Source: an uncultured Clostridia bacterium (lineage in GTDB: Bacteria; Bacillota; Clostridia; Lachnospirales; Lachnospiraceae). Taken from it: a stretch of 64,000 nucleotides of DNA. The notes beneath the pieces are model-generated. The model saw nothing but the letters and a program-made list of their open reading frames with translations, had not been told where the DNA came from and searched no databases. Each line of letters begins with the position of its first letter. Positions within the stretch are counted from its first letter, which is position 1. The translations under genes and the position numbers were made by a program. The DNA lies in contig CALBNS010000066.1 of the NCBI GenBank assembly GCA_937896665.1, positions 1 to 64,000 on the forward strand. Direction: 5' to 3'. This document shows positions 52,920 through 60,606 of this stretch, in pieces.

Positions 52920-53537
52920 TTATTTGCAGTCACAATTTCCTCTTGTGTCAAATTCCGGGTTAAATGCGTAGAAGTTCTTGCAGTCTAATTTATCCTGTAC
53001 AATGCGCAGACTTTCACCGAATCTCTGGTAGTGTACGATCTCACGTGCACGCAGAAAGCGGATTGGGTCACATACTTCCGGATCCTTTACAAGACGCAGA
53101 ATATTATCATAGGTGGTGCGGGCTTTTTGTTCTGCAGCCATATCTTCATGTAGATCAGTAATCGGATCGCCCTTTGACTGCAAGTAGGTCGCCGTCCAAG
53201 GGGTACCCGATGCCGCTTGTGGCCAAAGCGCCAAAGTGTGGTCGACGTAATATTTATCAAAACCAGATTGTTTCAATTCTTCCATAGACATGTCTTTGGT
53301 GAGTTGATAGACAATGGCACAAATCATTTCCATGTGAGCGAGTTCTTCTGTACCTATATCTGTCAGAATGCCGGTTACTTCTTTGTAAGGCATGGTATAA
53401 CGTTGTGAGAGATATCTCATGGACGCCGCCAATTCACCGTCTGGTCCACCGAACTGTGTGATGATAACCTGTGCAATTTTAGGATTGGTCTGGGTAATTT
53501 TTACCGGATATTGTAAACGTTTTTCGTAATTCCACAT
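52920..53537 (-). CDS. cotJC: Spore-coat manganese-catalase-like protein CotJC
   Basis: A 205-residue ferritin-like protein of the manganese catalase family (GGPDGELAASMRYL; DIGTEELAHMEMI with metal-ligand Glu/His; DMAAEQKARTTYDNIL). CotJC is a coat component in Bacillus and Clostridia spores, possibly removing peroxide. Third gene of cotJA-JB-JC, 3 bases after cotJB. Expressed in the mother cell. Confidence 0.95.
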   Translation of the reverse strand: MWNYEKRLQYPVKITQTNPKIAQVIITQFGGPDGELAASMRYLSQRYTMPYKEVTGILTDIGTEELAHMEMICAIVYQLTKDMSMEELKQSGFDKYYVDHTLALWPQAASGTPWTATYLQSKGDPITDLHEDMAAEQKARTTYDNILRLVKDPEVCDPIRFLRAREIVHYQRFGESLRIVQDKLDCKNFYAFNPEFDTRGNCDCK

Positions 53538-53540
53538 AAA

Positions 53541-53810
53541 CTAACACCCTCCTTCCTGCCAAGGCCAGGGCTCATTAATCCAGTTCCACCTGTCAGAGCA
53601 GGATTCCTTAGTTGTGTCAATTGTAAGTGGCCCATAATATTTAGCGTATTCACGCAATGCCTGATTACGGAGTTTACTGTATTCATGGAAATAGGCAAGT
53701 GCATCTTTGTCCGAAGGATGTGTATCTAAAAAAAGCTTTACATCATCTACTGCAAAACTGACAATGTTAATCCATGTGAGCATATCTTTTCTGCATGGTT
53801 TATTTGTCAT
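53541..53810 (-). CDS. cotJB: Spore coat protein CotJB
   Basis: An 89-residue protein with the CotJB pattern: short helical N-terminus ending FLDTHPSDKDAL, then YAKYYGPLT and a Trp-rich end WNWINEPWPW. Function in the coat is structural and not well known. It overlaps cotJA by 4 bases. Confidence 0.92.
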   Translation of the reverse strand: MTNKPCRKDMLTWINIVSFAVDDVKLFLDTHPSDKDALAYFHEYSKLRNQALREYAKYYGPLTIDTTKESCSDRWNWINEPWPWQEGGC

Positions 53811-54034
53811 CTTTTCACGCCTCCTTTTCCTATAAACGGCAAATTCAGTTCCTGAAAAATAGTTCCATGGTGGAAGCCTTTTTCTGTGTCATAAATATTG
53901 CACCATGTCTGCCATGGCACGTATGCCATGGCAAGTGGCATATCTTCTAAGGTGTCATGTTCCACAACCGGAATGACTTGCGGTGACTGACGATAGTTCA
54001 CATAGGTCATTGCATTGTTTCTATAATTTGGCAT
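53807..54034 (-). CDS. cotJA: Spore coat-associated protein CotJA
   Basis: A 75-residue protein with the CotJA core LAMAYVPWQTWCNIYD and FHHGTIFQELNLPF. First gene of the cotJ operon, needed for coat loading of CotJC. RBS AAAGGA lies before the ATG, and a sigma-E type -10 lies ~40 bases upstream. Confidence 0.92.
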   Translation of the reverse strand: MPNYRNNAMTYVNYRQSPQVIPVVEHDTLEDMPLAMAYVPWQTWCNIYDTEKGFHHGTIFQELNLPFIGKGGVKR

Positions 54035-54068
54035 AGAAATTTTCCTTTCTTTATTATATTCCTGATAT

Positions 54069-54097
54069 ATTGTATGTTTAAAAAAAAAATCTGTGCC
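54069..54097 (-). promoter_or_regulatory. Probable sigma-E promoter of cotJ
   Basis: On the minus strand, CATACAAT (54076-54069) is an exact sigma-E -10 consensus. The -35 side (GCACAGATT region) is a poor match. Mother-cell sigma-E control of cotJ is known in Bacillus. Confidence 0.55.
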
Positions 54098-54160
54098 TTA
54101 TTATGGAGTTGGATAGAATAACGGTATAAGCATACAAGGAATAACAAGTGGAAAAACGGG

Positions 54161-54189
54161 TTGTTTTTGTGTGAAATACGTGATATATT
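54161..54189 (+). promoter_or_regulatory. Promoter of asnB
   Basis: TTGTTT (54161-54166), 17 bases, TATATT (54184-54189), about 50 bases before asnB. Confidence 0.55.
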
Positions 54190-54240
54190 TGTGTAAATAT
54201 ACGAGGGGAACATTTTAAATAAGGCAAAAGGAGACAGCGT

Positions 54241-56100
54241 ATGTGTGGATTTACAGGATTTGTTGGGACAACTGATAATAGAGAAGAAGTACTTGAGAAT
54301 ATGATGAATACAATCGTACATCGTGGACCGGACAGTTCGGGGTTCTATATTGATGAAGAGGCGGCACTTGGTTTCAGACGTCTGAGTATCATTGATATTT
54401 CTGCTTCCGGTGACCAGCCGATTTATAATGAGGATCGTTCAAAAGTTCTTGTATTTAATGGAGAAATATATAATTACCAAGAACTTCGGGAAGAACTGAT
54501 AGAAGCAGGGCATGAATTTAAAACTCATACAGATTCCGAAACTATCCTTCATGGCTACGAGGAATGGGGCGAACAGTTAGTGAACCGTCTGCGGGGGATG
54601 TATGGATTTGTAATTTGGGATCGGGAAGAAAAGAGGTTGTTCGGTGCAAGGGATATGTTTGGCATTAAGCCTTTTTACTATGCAAAGATGAATGATTGCT
54701 TCCTGTTTGGCTCGGAAATTAAGTCTTTTGTTGAACATCCGAAGTTTGATAAAGTATTTAATGAAGAAGCATTGGGGCATTATCTGTCCTTCCAGTTCGT
54801 ACCTACGAACGAAACATTTTTCAAGGGAGTATATTGTCTGCAGCCGGGACATTACTTCACTTACGAAAATGGAGAGATGGAAATTACAAGATATTTTGAA
54901 CCGAATTTTACCGGGGACACAACGCTTTCTTACGATGAAGCTGTAGATGCGGTAGAAGCAGTGATGAAAGAATCAGTTGCAGCTCATATGGTCAGCGACG
55001 TAGAGATTGGTTCCTATCTGTCGAGTGGCGTGGATTCCAGTTATATGGCATATCTGGGACAGGTAGATCGTACATTCACGGTAGGATTTGGCGAAGAAAA
55101 ATACAGTGAGATTCGGGATGCAAAGGACTTTGCAAAGAGTATTAATCTGAAGAATGACAGCAAGATTATTGAGCCGGATGAATACTGGGATGCATTGTCT
55201 GATATTATGTATTTTATGGACGAGCCTGTGGCAGATCCAGCGGCGATTGCGTTGTATTTCTTAAGTCAGGAGGCATCTAAGAAAGTAAAGGTAGTATTGT
55301 CGGGCGAAGGTTCTGATGAATTGTTCGGTGGATACAATATTTATTGTGAACCATTGGAGTATAATGGATTTGACAAAATTCCGATGTGTATCCGAAGAGT
55401 GCTGGGAGTATTTGCGGAAAACTGTCTGCCTCGTTCCATGAAAGGCCGTGGTTTCCTGATGAGACATGGTAAGACTTTAGAAGAACGCTATATCGGAAAT
55501 GCAAAAATATTTACTGAAAAAGAAGCGGGTAAGCTAATAAAACAAGGCAGCAGACCGGGATGCATGGAAGTGACAGCTCCGCTATATGCGAGAGTGAAAG
55601 GAAAAGATCCTGTTACGAAGATGCAGTACCTCGATATTCATCTCTGGCTGGTGCATGATATTTTAATGAAAGGTGATAAGATGGGTATGGCGAATTCGTT
55701 GGAAGTGCGTGTACCATTTCTGGATAAGAATGTAATGAAGCTGGCAGAAACTCTTCCACTAAATTACAAGGTAAATGCACCAAGGACGAAGGTTGCACTT
55801 CGTGCAGCTGCCGACAGAGCAATCCGCAAAAAGACAGCAGAAAAGAAGAAACTTGGGTTTCCAATTCCGATTCGTGTATGGCTTAAGGAAGACAAGTATT
55901 ATAATAGGGTAAAAGAGCAATTTGCTTCTAAGGAAGCAGAACAGTTTTTCAATATTTCTTATTTACAGAGACTGTTGGAGGAACATAAAGCGGGAAAACA
56001 TGACAATAGCCGTAAAATTTGGACGGTCTATATATTCTTAGTATGGTATGAACGTTTTTTTGCAAATGGCAGACCGGTTCATCCATCGCAGTGTAAATAG
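54241..56100 (+). CDS. asnB: Asparagine synthetase (glutamine-hydrolysing)
   Basis: A 619-residue enzyme that uses glutamine, aspartate and ATP to make asparagine. The N-terminal class II amidotransferase begins MCGF with Cys-2 as nucleophile, followed by HRGPDSSG and FNGEIYNYQELR. The synthetase part has the ATP pyrophosphatase loop SSGVDSSYMAYL and SGEGSDELFGGY. AAAGGAGA RBS. In Firmicutes some AsnB proteins amidate wall-precursor diaminopimelate; the position beside an FtsW/RodA gene makes that worth considering, but sequence alone does not show it. Confidence 0.95.
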   Translation: MCGFTGFVGTTDNREEVLENMMNTIVHRGPDSSGFYIDEEAALGFRRLSIIDISASGDQPIYNEDRSKVLVFNGEIYNYQELREELIEAGHEFKTHTDSETILHGYEEWGEQLVNRLRGMYGFVIWDREEKRLFGARDMFGIKPFYYAKMNDCFLFGSEIKSFVEHPKFDKVFNEEALGHYLSFQFVPTNETFFKGVYCLQPGHYFTYENGEMEITRYFEPNFTGDTTLSYDEAVDAVEAVMKESVAAHMVSDVEIGSYLSSGVDSSYMAYLGQVDRTFTVGFGEEKYSEIRDAKDFAKSINLKNDSKIIEPDEYWDALSDIMYFMDEPVADPAAIALYFLSQEASKKVKVVLSGEGSDELFGGYNIYCEPLEYNGFDKIPMCIRRVLGVFAENCLPRSMKGRGFLMRHGKTLEERYIGNAKIFTEKEAGKLIKQGSRPGCMEVTAPLYARVKGKDPVTKMQYLDIHLWLVHDILMKGDKMGMANSLEVRVPFLDKNVMKLAETLPLNYKVNAPRTKVALRAAADRAIRKKTAEKKKLGFPIPIRVWLKEDKYYNRVKEQFASKEAEQFFNISYLQRLLEEHKAGKHDNSRKIWTVYIFLVWYERFFANGRPVHPSQCK

Positions 56101-56122
56101 AAATAGAATGGGGAGTGTAAGT

Positions 56123-57292
56123 GTGGCAACACGAAAAGAACAAAGAGTAAAGATACAGATTAAGAATAAGACGATACAATATTTTGATTATAGTCTGTTA
56201 GCTGTCATTGTATTCCTGGTATGTTTTGGGCTTGTAATGTTATACAGTACAAGTTCATATAGTGCTCAGGAAAAATTCGGAGACAGCATGTACTATTTTA
56301 AAAGGCAGACAATATTTAGTGCAGTCAGTTTTTTGGGTATGCTTTGGGTATCAAAGATTCCTTATCACTGCTATGTAAAGATTGCAAAATTCTCGTATTG
56401 GGTGTCAATGGTGCTGATGGCATTGGTACTTACCCCTTTGGGGATTGAAGCATATGGTGCGAGACGCTGGATTCGCCTGCCATTGAGTCAGCAGATGCAA
56501 CCATCGGAAGTGACAAAGCTTGCAATCGTTATCTTTATACCATTATTGATTTGCAAGGCGGGGAAAAAGATAGGAAGAATCGATGTATTTATGAAGATAT
56601 TTATCTGGGGACTCGCGGCTGCGGCCGGGGTGTTCCTCTTTACCGATAACCTGAGCACGGCTATTATTGTCATGGGAATGGTGTGTGTGATGCTGTTTGT
56701 TGCACATCCAAAAACATGGCAATGGATTGCGTTGGCATTAGGCGGAGTTACCGGAGCGTATTGGTTAGTAAGAAAAATCGGTGAATTTATGATTACCAGC
56801 AAGAATTTCCGTATGCGAAGAATCCTGGTGTGGTTACAGCCGGAAGTCTACGCAGATGAGGGCGGGTTTCAGGTTATGCAGAGTATGTATGCGATTGGAT
56901 CCGGTGGTTTTTTTGGAAAGGGACTCGGAAATAGTGCTCAGAAGATGATCATACCGGAAGTACAGAATGATATGATCCTCTCTATTATCTGCGAGGAATT
57001 GGGTGTCTTTGGTGCAATTGTTGTGTTTGTATTATTCGGATTTTTGTTGTACAGACTGATGTTTATCGCACAGAATGCACCGGACATGTATGGAGCACTG
57101 ATTGTAACGGGGATTTTTGCACATATTGCGATACAGGTAATTCTGAATGTCTGCGTTGTACTGAATGTCATTCCTACAACAGGTATTACATTGCCGTTCG
57201 TCAGTTATGGAGGTACATCAATCTTGTTTTTAATGGCAGAGATGGGTGTCGCGTTAGGAGTATCAAGGCGCATCAAAATTGAAGAAGAATAG
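56123..57292 (+). CDS. FtsW/RodA/SpoVE-family glycosyltransferase
   Basis: A 389-residue SEDS protein with about ten membrane helices: LVMLYSTSSYSAQ near the first helix, GARRWIRLP, PSEVTKLAIVIF, the long outer loop with QVMQSMYAIGSGGFFGKGLG, and the C-terminal GITLPFVSYGGTS. SEDS proteins polymerise lipid II with a partner PBP. The GTG at 56123 with GGGGAG seven bases before it is preferred to ATG 56108 and to an upstream frame overlapping asnB. FtsW, RodA and SpoVE cannot be told apart here; the division cluster ~1.4 kb downstream favours FtsW/SpoVE. Confidence 0.9.
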   Translation: MATRKEQRVKIQIKNKTIQYFDYSLLAVIVFLVCFGLVMLYSTSSYSAQEKFGDSMYYFKRQTIFSAVSFLGMLWVSKIPYHCYVKIAKFSYWVSMVLMALVLTPLGIEAYGARRWIRLPLSQQMQPSEVTKLAIVIFIPLLICKAGKKIGRIDVFMKIFIWGLAAAAGVFLFTDNLSTAIIVMGMVCVMLFVAHPKTWQWIALALGGVTGAYWLVRKIGEFMITSKNFRMRRILVWLQPEVYADEGGFQVMQSMYAIGSGGFFGKGLGNSAQKMIIPEVQNDMILSIICEELGVFGAIVVFVLFGFLLYRLMFIAQNAPDMYGALIVTGIFAHIAIQVILNVCVVLNVIPTTGITLPFVSYGGTSILFLMAEMGVALGVSRRIKIEEE

Positions 57293-57295
57293 GAC

Positions 57296-57324
57296 TTTTC
57301 AATTCCACAATAATGTGATATAAT
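57296..57324 (+). promoter_or_regulatory. Extended -10 promoter of degV
   Basis: TTTTCA (57296-57301), 17 bases, TGaTATAAT (TATAAT 57319-57324). Confidence 0.65.
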
Positions 57325-57387
57325 GGTATGTAGTAATCAAAACTATATATAATAGAAATAGATACACATATTTGGAGGAAATGTAAA

Positions 57388-58227
57388 ATGAGTTATAAGA
57401 TAATCGTAGACAGTTGTGGTGAACTCACGGAGGAAATGAAAAGAAGCGAATGTTTCGAAACGGTTTCGCTTGCTATTCAGATTGGAGACTATCACATCAA
57501 AGATGATGAGACATTTGATCAGGCAGATTTCTTGCAGAGGATTGCTGCATATCCGGAAAGTCCGAAATCATCTTGCCCGTCGCCGGAAAGCTATATGGAA
57601 TCATACCGATGTGAGGCAGATCATGTCTATGTGGTGACTCTTTCGGCAGAACTGAGCGGGTCTTATAACAGTGCCGTATTGGGAAAGAATTTATACGAAG
57701 AAGAATATGGTGAAAAGCCAATTTATGTATTTAATTCTCGTTCTGCTTCCATAGGAGAGACGTTGATTGCATTAAAGATTGCAGAGTGCGAAGAGGCGGG
57801 TATGGAGTTTGATGCAGTAGTAGAAATGGTTGAGCAATATATTGAAGAGCAGGATACGTATTTTGTGTTGGAGAATCTTGATACACTGCGTAAAAATGGA
57901 AGACTGACCGGCATTAAGTCATTTGCGGCAAGCGCGCTGAATATCAAGCCGATTATGGGATCAACAAAAGAAGGAACGATTAAGCAGATTGGTCAGGCGA
58001 GAGGAATGAAGAAGGCATTGGCTAAAATGGTAGACGAAATTGTAAGCAAACTCCGAAATCGTGAAGAAAAAGTGCTCGGAATTACACATTGTAATTGCCA
58101 AGAGAGGGCAAATGATGTTAAAATGATGATTATGGAAAAAGCAAGGGTGAAGAACGTTATCGTTCTGGATACAAGGGGAATCAGTTCTATGTATGCGAAC
58201 GATGGCGGAATCATTGTTGTTGTATAG
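57388..58227 (+). CDS. DegV-family fatty-acid-binding protein
   Basis: A 279-residue two-domain DegV protein: IIVDSCGELTEEM at the start, SSCPSPESYMESY, VVTLSAELSGSYNSA with the lipid-head-contacting Ser/Thr, and DTLRKNGRLTG. These proteins bind a fatty acid; FakB members present it to the kinase FakA, which is not in the window. GGAGG RBS. Followed by a small membrane protein, perhaps in the same transcript. Confidence 0.92.
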   Translation: MSYKIIVDSCGELTEEMKRSECFETVSLAIQIGDYHIKDDETFDQADFLQRIAAYPESPKSSCPSPESYMESYRCEADHVYVVTLSAELSGSYNSAVLGKNLYEEEYGEKPIYVFNSRSASIGETLIALKIAECEEAGMEFDAVVEMVEQYIEEQDTYFVLENLDTLRKNGRLTGIKSFAASALNIKPIMGSTKEGTIKQIGQARGMKKALAKMVDEIVSKLRNREEKVLGITHCNCQERANDVKMMIMEKARVKNVIVLDTRGISSMYANDGGIIVVV

Positions 58228-58248
58228 AATGCAAAGGAGTAGATTGAG

Positions 58249-58494
58249 ATGAGTCAGGAAAAAGTAGCACGCTACAAAGAACAAAAAGCAAATCGTAAGG
58301 AGATGATGAAGAAGCAGAAGGCAAAGAAGATGCTTGGCAGATGTATCTGGAGCGTAGTCGGCATTGCATTTGTAGTAATGGTTGGATTTTCTGCATATGA
58401 TTTGTATGAAAAGGCACAGCCACGTCAGGTAGTAGAAGCAGATTATACAGAATTTGATAATTACTTGAATGAACTGTCAGAAGAAGCTGAATAA
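58249..58494 (+). CDS. Small single-pass membrane protein
   Basis: An 81-residue protein with a Lys/Arg-rich first ~30 residues (RKEMMKKQKAKKM), one membrane helix (about 33-50) and a short acidic outer end. RBS AAAGGAG. No family recognised. It lies 21 bases after degV and before a terminator, just upstream of the division cluster. Confidence 0.75.
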   Translation: MSQEKVARYKEQKANRKEMMKKQKAKKMLGRCIWSVVGIAFVVMVGFSAYDLYEKAQPRQVVEADYTEFDNYLNELSEEAE

Positions 58495-58526
58495 TTGTAT
58501 AGAATAAATTACATATGGTAAAGGCG

Positions 58527-58562
58527 AAGAATGTGTTTTGAAAAAGACACATTCTTTTTTTT
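58527..58562 (+). terminator. Terminator before mraZ
   Basis: AAGAATGTGT (58527-58536) pairs with ACACATTCTT (58547-58556), with T/A pairing inside and a T run to 58562. Confidence 0.85.
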
Positions 58563-58581
58563 ACAAACTTATAAAAAACCC

Positions 58582-58610
58582 TTGAAATGGTGAGAAAAGT
58601 GGTTTACAAT
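58582..58610 (+). promoter_or_regulatory. Promoter of division cluster
   Basis: TTGAAA (58582-58587), 17 bases, TACAAT (58605-58610), immediately upstream of the MraZ boxes. Confidence 0.75.
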
Positions 58611-58618
58611 AAGTTCAA

Positions 58619-58663
58619 GTGGTGAATAGTGGAGGAAAGTGGAACAAAATGGGAGAAAAGTGG
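58619..58663 (+). promoter_or_regulatory. MraZ operator boxes
   Basis: GTGG motifs start at 58619, 58629 and 58639, a variant TGGG at 58650 and GTGG at 58660, i.e. ~10-base spacing on one DNA face; another GTGG is at 58599 inside the promoter spacer. This is the known direct-repeat layout bound by the MraZ ring and implies autoregulation. Confidence 0.85.
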
Positions 58664-58692
58664 CATTCCCGTTTTGAGAGAAGGTGTTTGAA

Positions 58693-59130
58693 ATGTTGAC
58701 AGGAGAATTTCATCATAATATCGATGCAAAAGGGAGATTGATTATCCCTTCTAAGTTTCGTGAAATCCTTGGAGAAGATTTTGTAATCACCAAAGGATTG
58801 GATGGTTGTTTATTTCTGTATCCAAACAATGAATGGAAGACCTTCGAAGACAAACTCAGAACACTACCACTTACTAACAAAAGTGCCAGAACTTTTGCAC
58901 GTTTCTTTTTGGGAAGTGTAGATGATGGCGGCCTTGATAAGCAAGGCAGAGTATTAATATCCTCACCATTGAGAACTTTTGCCGGGTTAGAAAAAGAGGT
59001 TGTGCTGGTAGGCATGTTAGACCGTGTAGAAATCTGGGATAAGGCAAAATGGGATGAAAATAATGCTGTTGTAGAAGAAGACATGGATAATATCGCAAGT
59101 CAGATGGAAGAATTAGGACTGAGGATTTAG
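58693..59130 (+). CDS. mraZ: Transcriptional regulator MraZ
   Basis: A 145-residue ring-forming AbrB-like DNA-binding protein with two repeats: FHHNIDAKGRLIIPSKFRE and DDGGLDKQGRVLISSPLR. It regulates the division and wall (dcw) cluster from the boxes just upstream. ATG at 58693 chosen because the family starts M(F/L)xGEF; an in-frame GTG three codons earlier is possible. Confidence 0.96.
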   Translation: MLTGEFHHNIDAKGRLIIPSKFREILGEDFVITKGLDGCLFLYPNNEWKTFEDKLRTLPLTNKSARTFARFFLGSVDDGGLDKQGRVLISSPLRTFAGLEKEVVLVGMLDRVEIWDKAKWDENNAVVEEDMDNIASQMEELGLRI

Positions 59131-59159
59131 AATATTCTTTGACTACATTGGAGGGAATT

Positions 59160-60095
59160 ATGGTATTCAAGCACAAATCAGTATTATTAGAGGAAACAGT
59201 AAATGGTCTGAACATCAAGCCAGACGGCATTTACGTAGATGGAACGCTTGGTGGCGGCGGACATGCCTATGAGGTATGTAAGCATTTAAATGACAAGGGG
59301 AGATTTATAGGAATAGATCAGGACGAGGCAGCAATTGAGGCGGCGAGCGTCCGGTTAAGCGACTTCGGGGAGAGAGTCACTATAGTCCGAAGCAACTATT
59401 GTGATATGAAGTTGCGGCTTCAAGAATTAGGCATTAGCAAGGTCGATGGGATAGTGCTCGATTTGGGCGTATCATCGTATCAGTTAGATACGGCAGAGCG
59501 AGGATTCTCTTATCGCGTAGATGCACCTCTGGATATGAGAATGGACAGACGTCAAAAGACGACAGCCAGAGACATCGTTAATGACTATAGTGAGATGGAC
59601 CTTTTTCGAATTATTCGCGACTATGGGGAAGATAAGTTTGCGAAGAATATTGCGAAGCATATTGTGATGGAGCGTGAAAAAGGTTCAATCGAAACTACAG
59701 GGCAGTTAATAGAGATTATTAAGCGTGCCATACCGATGAAATTTCAAAAGACAGCAGGTCATCCTGCAAAGAGAACATTTCAGGCGATTCGGATTGAATT
59801 GAACAGAGAGCTTGAAGTGCTCAGGGAAAATCTGGATGACATGATTGATTTATTAAATAAAGATGGAAGAATATGTATTATAACATTCCATTCATTAGAA
59901 GACAGAATTGTGAAAGGCATTTTCAGAAAGAATGAGAATCCTTGCATTTGTCCAAGCCATTTTCCTGTTTGCGTCTGTGGAAATGAATCAAAAGGGAAAG
60001 TGATTACAAGAAAACCAATTCTGCCAACGGAAAAAGAATTAGAAGAAAACAGCCGTTCTAAGAGCGCGAAGCTTCGTATTTTTGAGAGAAGCTGA
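59160..60095 (+). CDS. rsmH: 16S rRNA (cytosine-1402-N4)-methyltransferase
   Basis: A 311-residue SAM-dependent methyltransferase (MraW) acting on the ribosomal P-site region. Motifs: HKSVLLEETVNGL, DGTLGGGGHA (SAM loop), GIDQDEAAIEAA, LDLGVSSYQLD, and the C-terminal ITFHSLEDRIVK. ATG at 59160 with GGAGGG 4 bases upstream is used instead of an in-frame ATG seven codons earlier. Second in the dcw cluster. Confidence 0.96.
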   Translation: MVFKHKSVLLEETVNGLNIKPDGIYVDGTLGGGGHAYEVCKHLNDKGRFIGIDQDEAAIEAASVRLSDFGERVTIVRSNYCDMKLRLQELGISKVDGIVLDLGVSSYQLDTAERGFSYRVDAPLDMRMDRRQKTTARDIVNDYSEMDLFRIIRDYGEDKFAKNIAKHIVMEREKGSIETTGQLIEIIKRAIPMKFQKTAGHPAKRTFQAIRIELNRELEVLRENLDDMIDLLNKDGRICIITFHSLEDRIVKGIFRKNENPCICPSHFPVCVCGNESKGKVITRKPILPTEKELEENSRSKSAKLRIFERS

Positions 60096-60117
60096 TTAAG
60101 TTGAAGGATATGGGGGA

Positions 60118-60588
60118 ATGGGGTTGAATAACATGGAGTATATATATGGAAATACCGTCCGTAAGGAAGATATTCAGATTCCAAAGCATCAAAAGGAGAA
60201 AAAGAAAGTAAGCAGCCGGGTACGCAAAAATCGTTATCAGGCAATGCATATGAGCAGAGGTTATGTAGTTTTTCTTGCGGCAGCTGCAGTTTTTACACTT
60301 TTTGTATGTGTACAATATTTACAGTTACAGTCTGAGATTTCTAACCGTTCGGGAAATATTTTGTCTCTGCAGCGTGAGTTGGATAATTTGATAGAAGATA
60401 ATACTACAGAGTACAATTATATTGTGAATTCCATGAATTTAGAAGAAATCAGGGATAAAGCAATGAATGAGTTGGGAATGGTATATGCGGATGAGGAACA
60501 TGTTATATATTATCAAAGTCCGACAAGTCGTTCTATCATGCAGTACGAAGAGATACCGAAAAGCGGGATTGTTACCAATTCCAATTAA
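60118..60588 (+). CDS. ftsL: FtsL-like cell division protein
   Basis: A 156-residue protein with a charged, basic cytoplasmic part (~1-45), one membrane helix (about 48-66, VVFLAAAAVFTLFVCVQYL), a coiled-coil (LQLQSEISNRSGNILSLQRE) and the septum-type ending NLEEIRDKAMNELGM. It would bridge FtsW/PBP in the divisome. Sequence is poorly conserved in this family; position between rsmH and a PBP gene makes the call. A second ATG at 60133 could also be the start. Confidence 0.85.
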   Translation: MGLNNMEYIYGNTVRKEDIQIPKHQKEKKKVSSRVRKNRYQAMHMSRGYVVFLAAAAVFTLFVCVQYLQLQSEISNRSGNILSLQRELDNLIEDNTTEYNYIVNSMNLEEIRDKAMNELGMVYADEEHVIYYQSPTSRSIMQYEEIPKSGIVTNSN

Positions 60589-60606
60589 TAGCATATAAAA
60601 GGTGAA

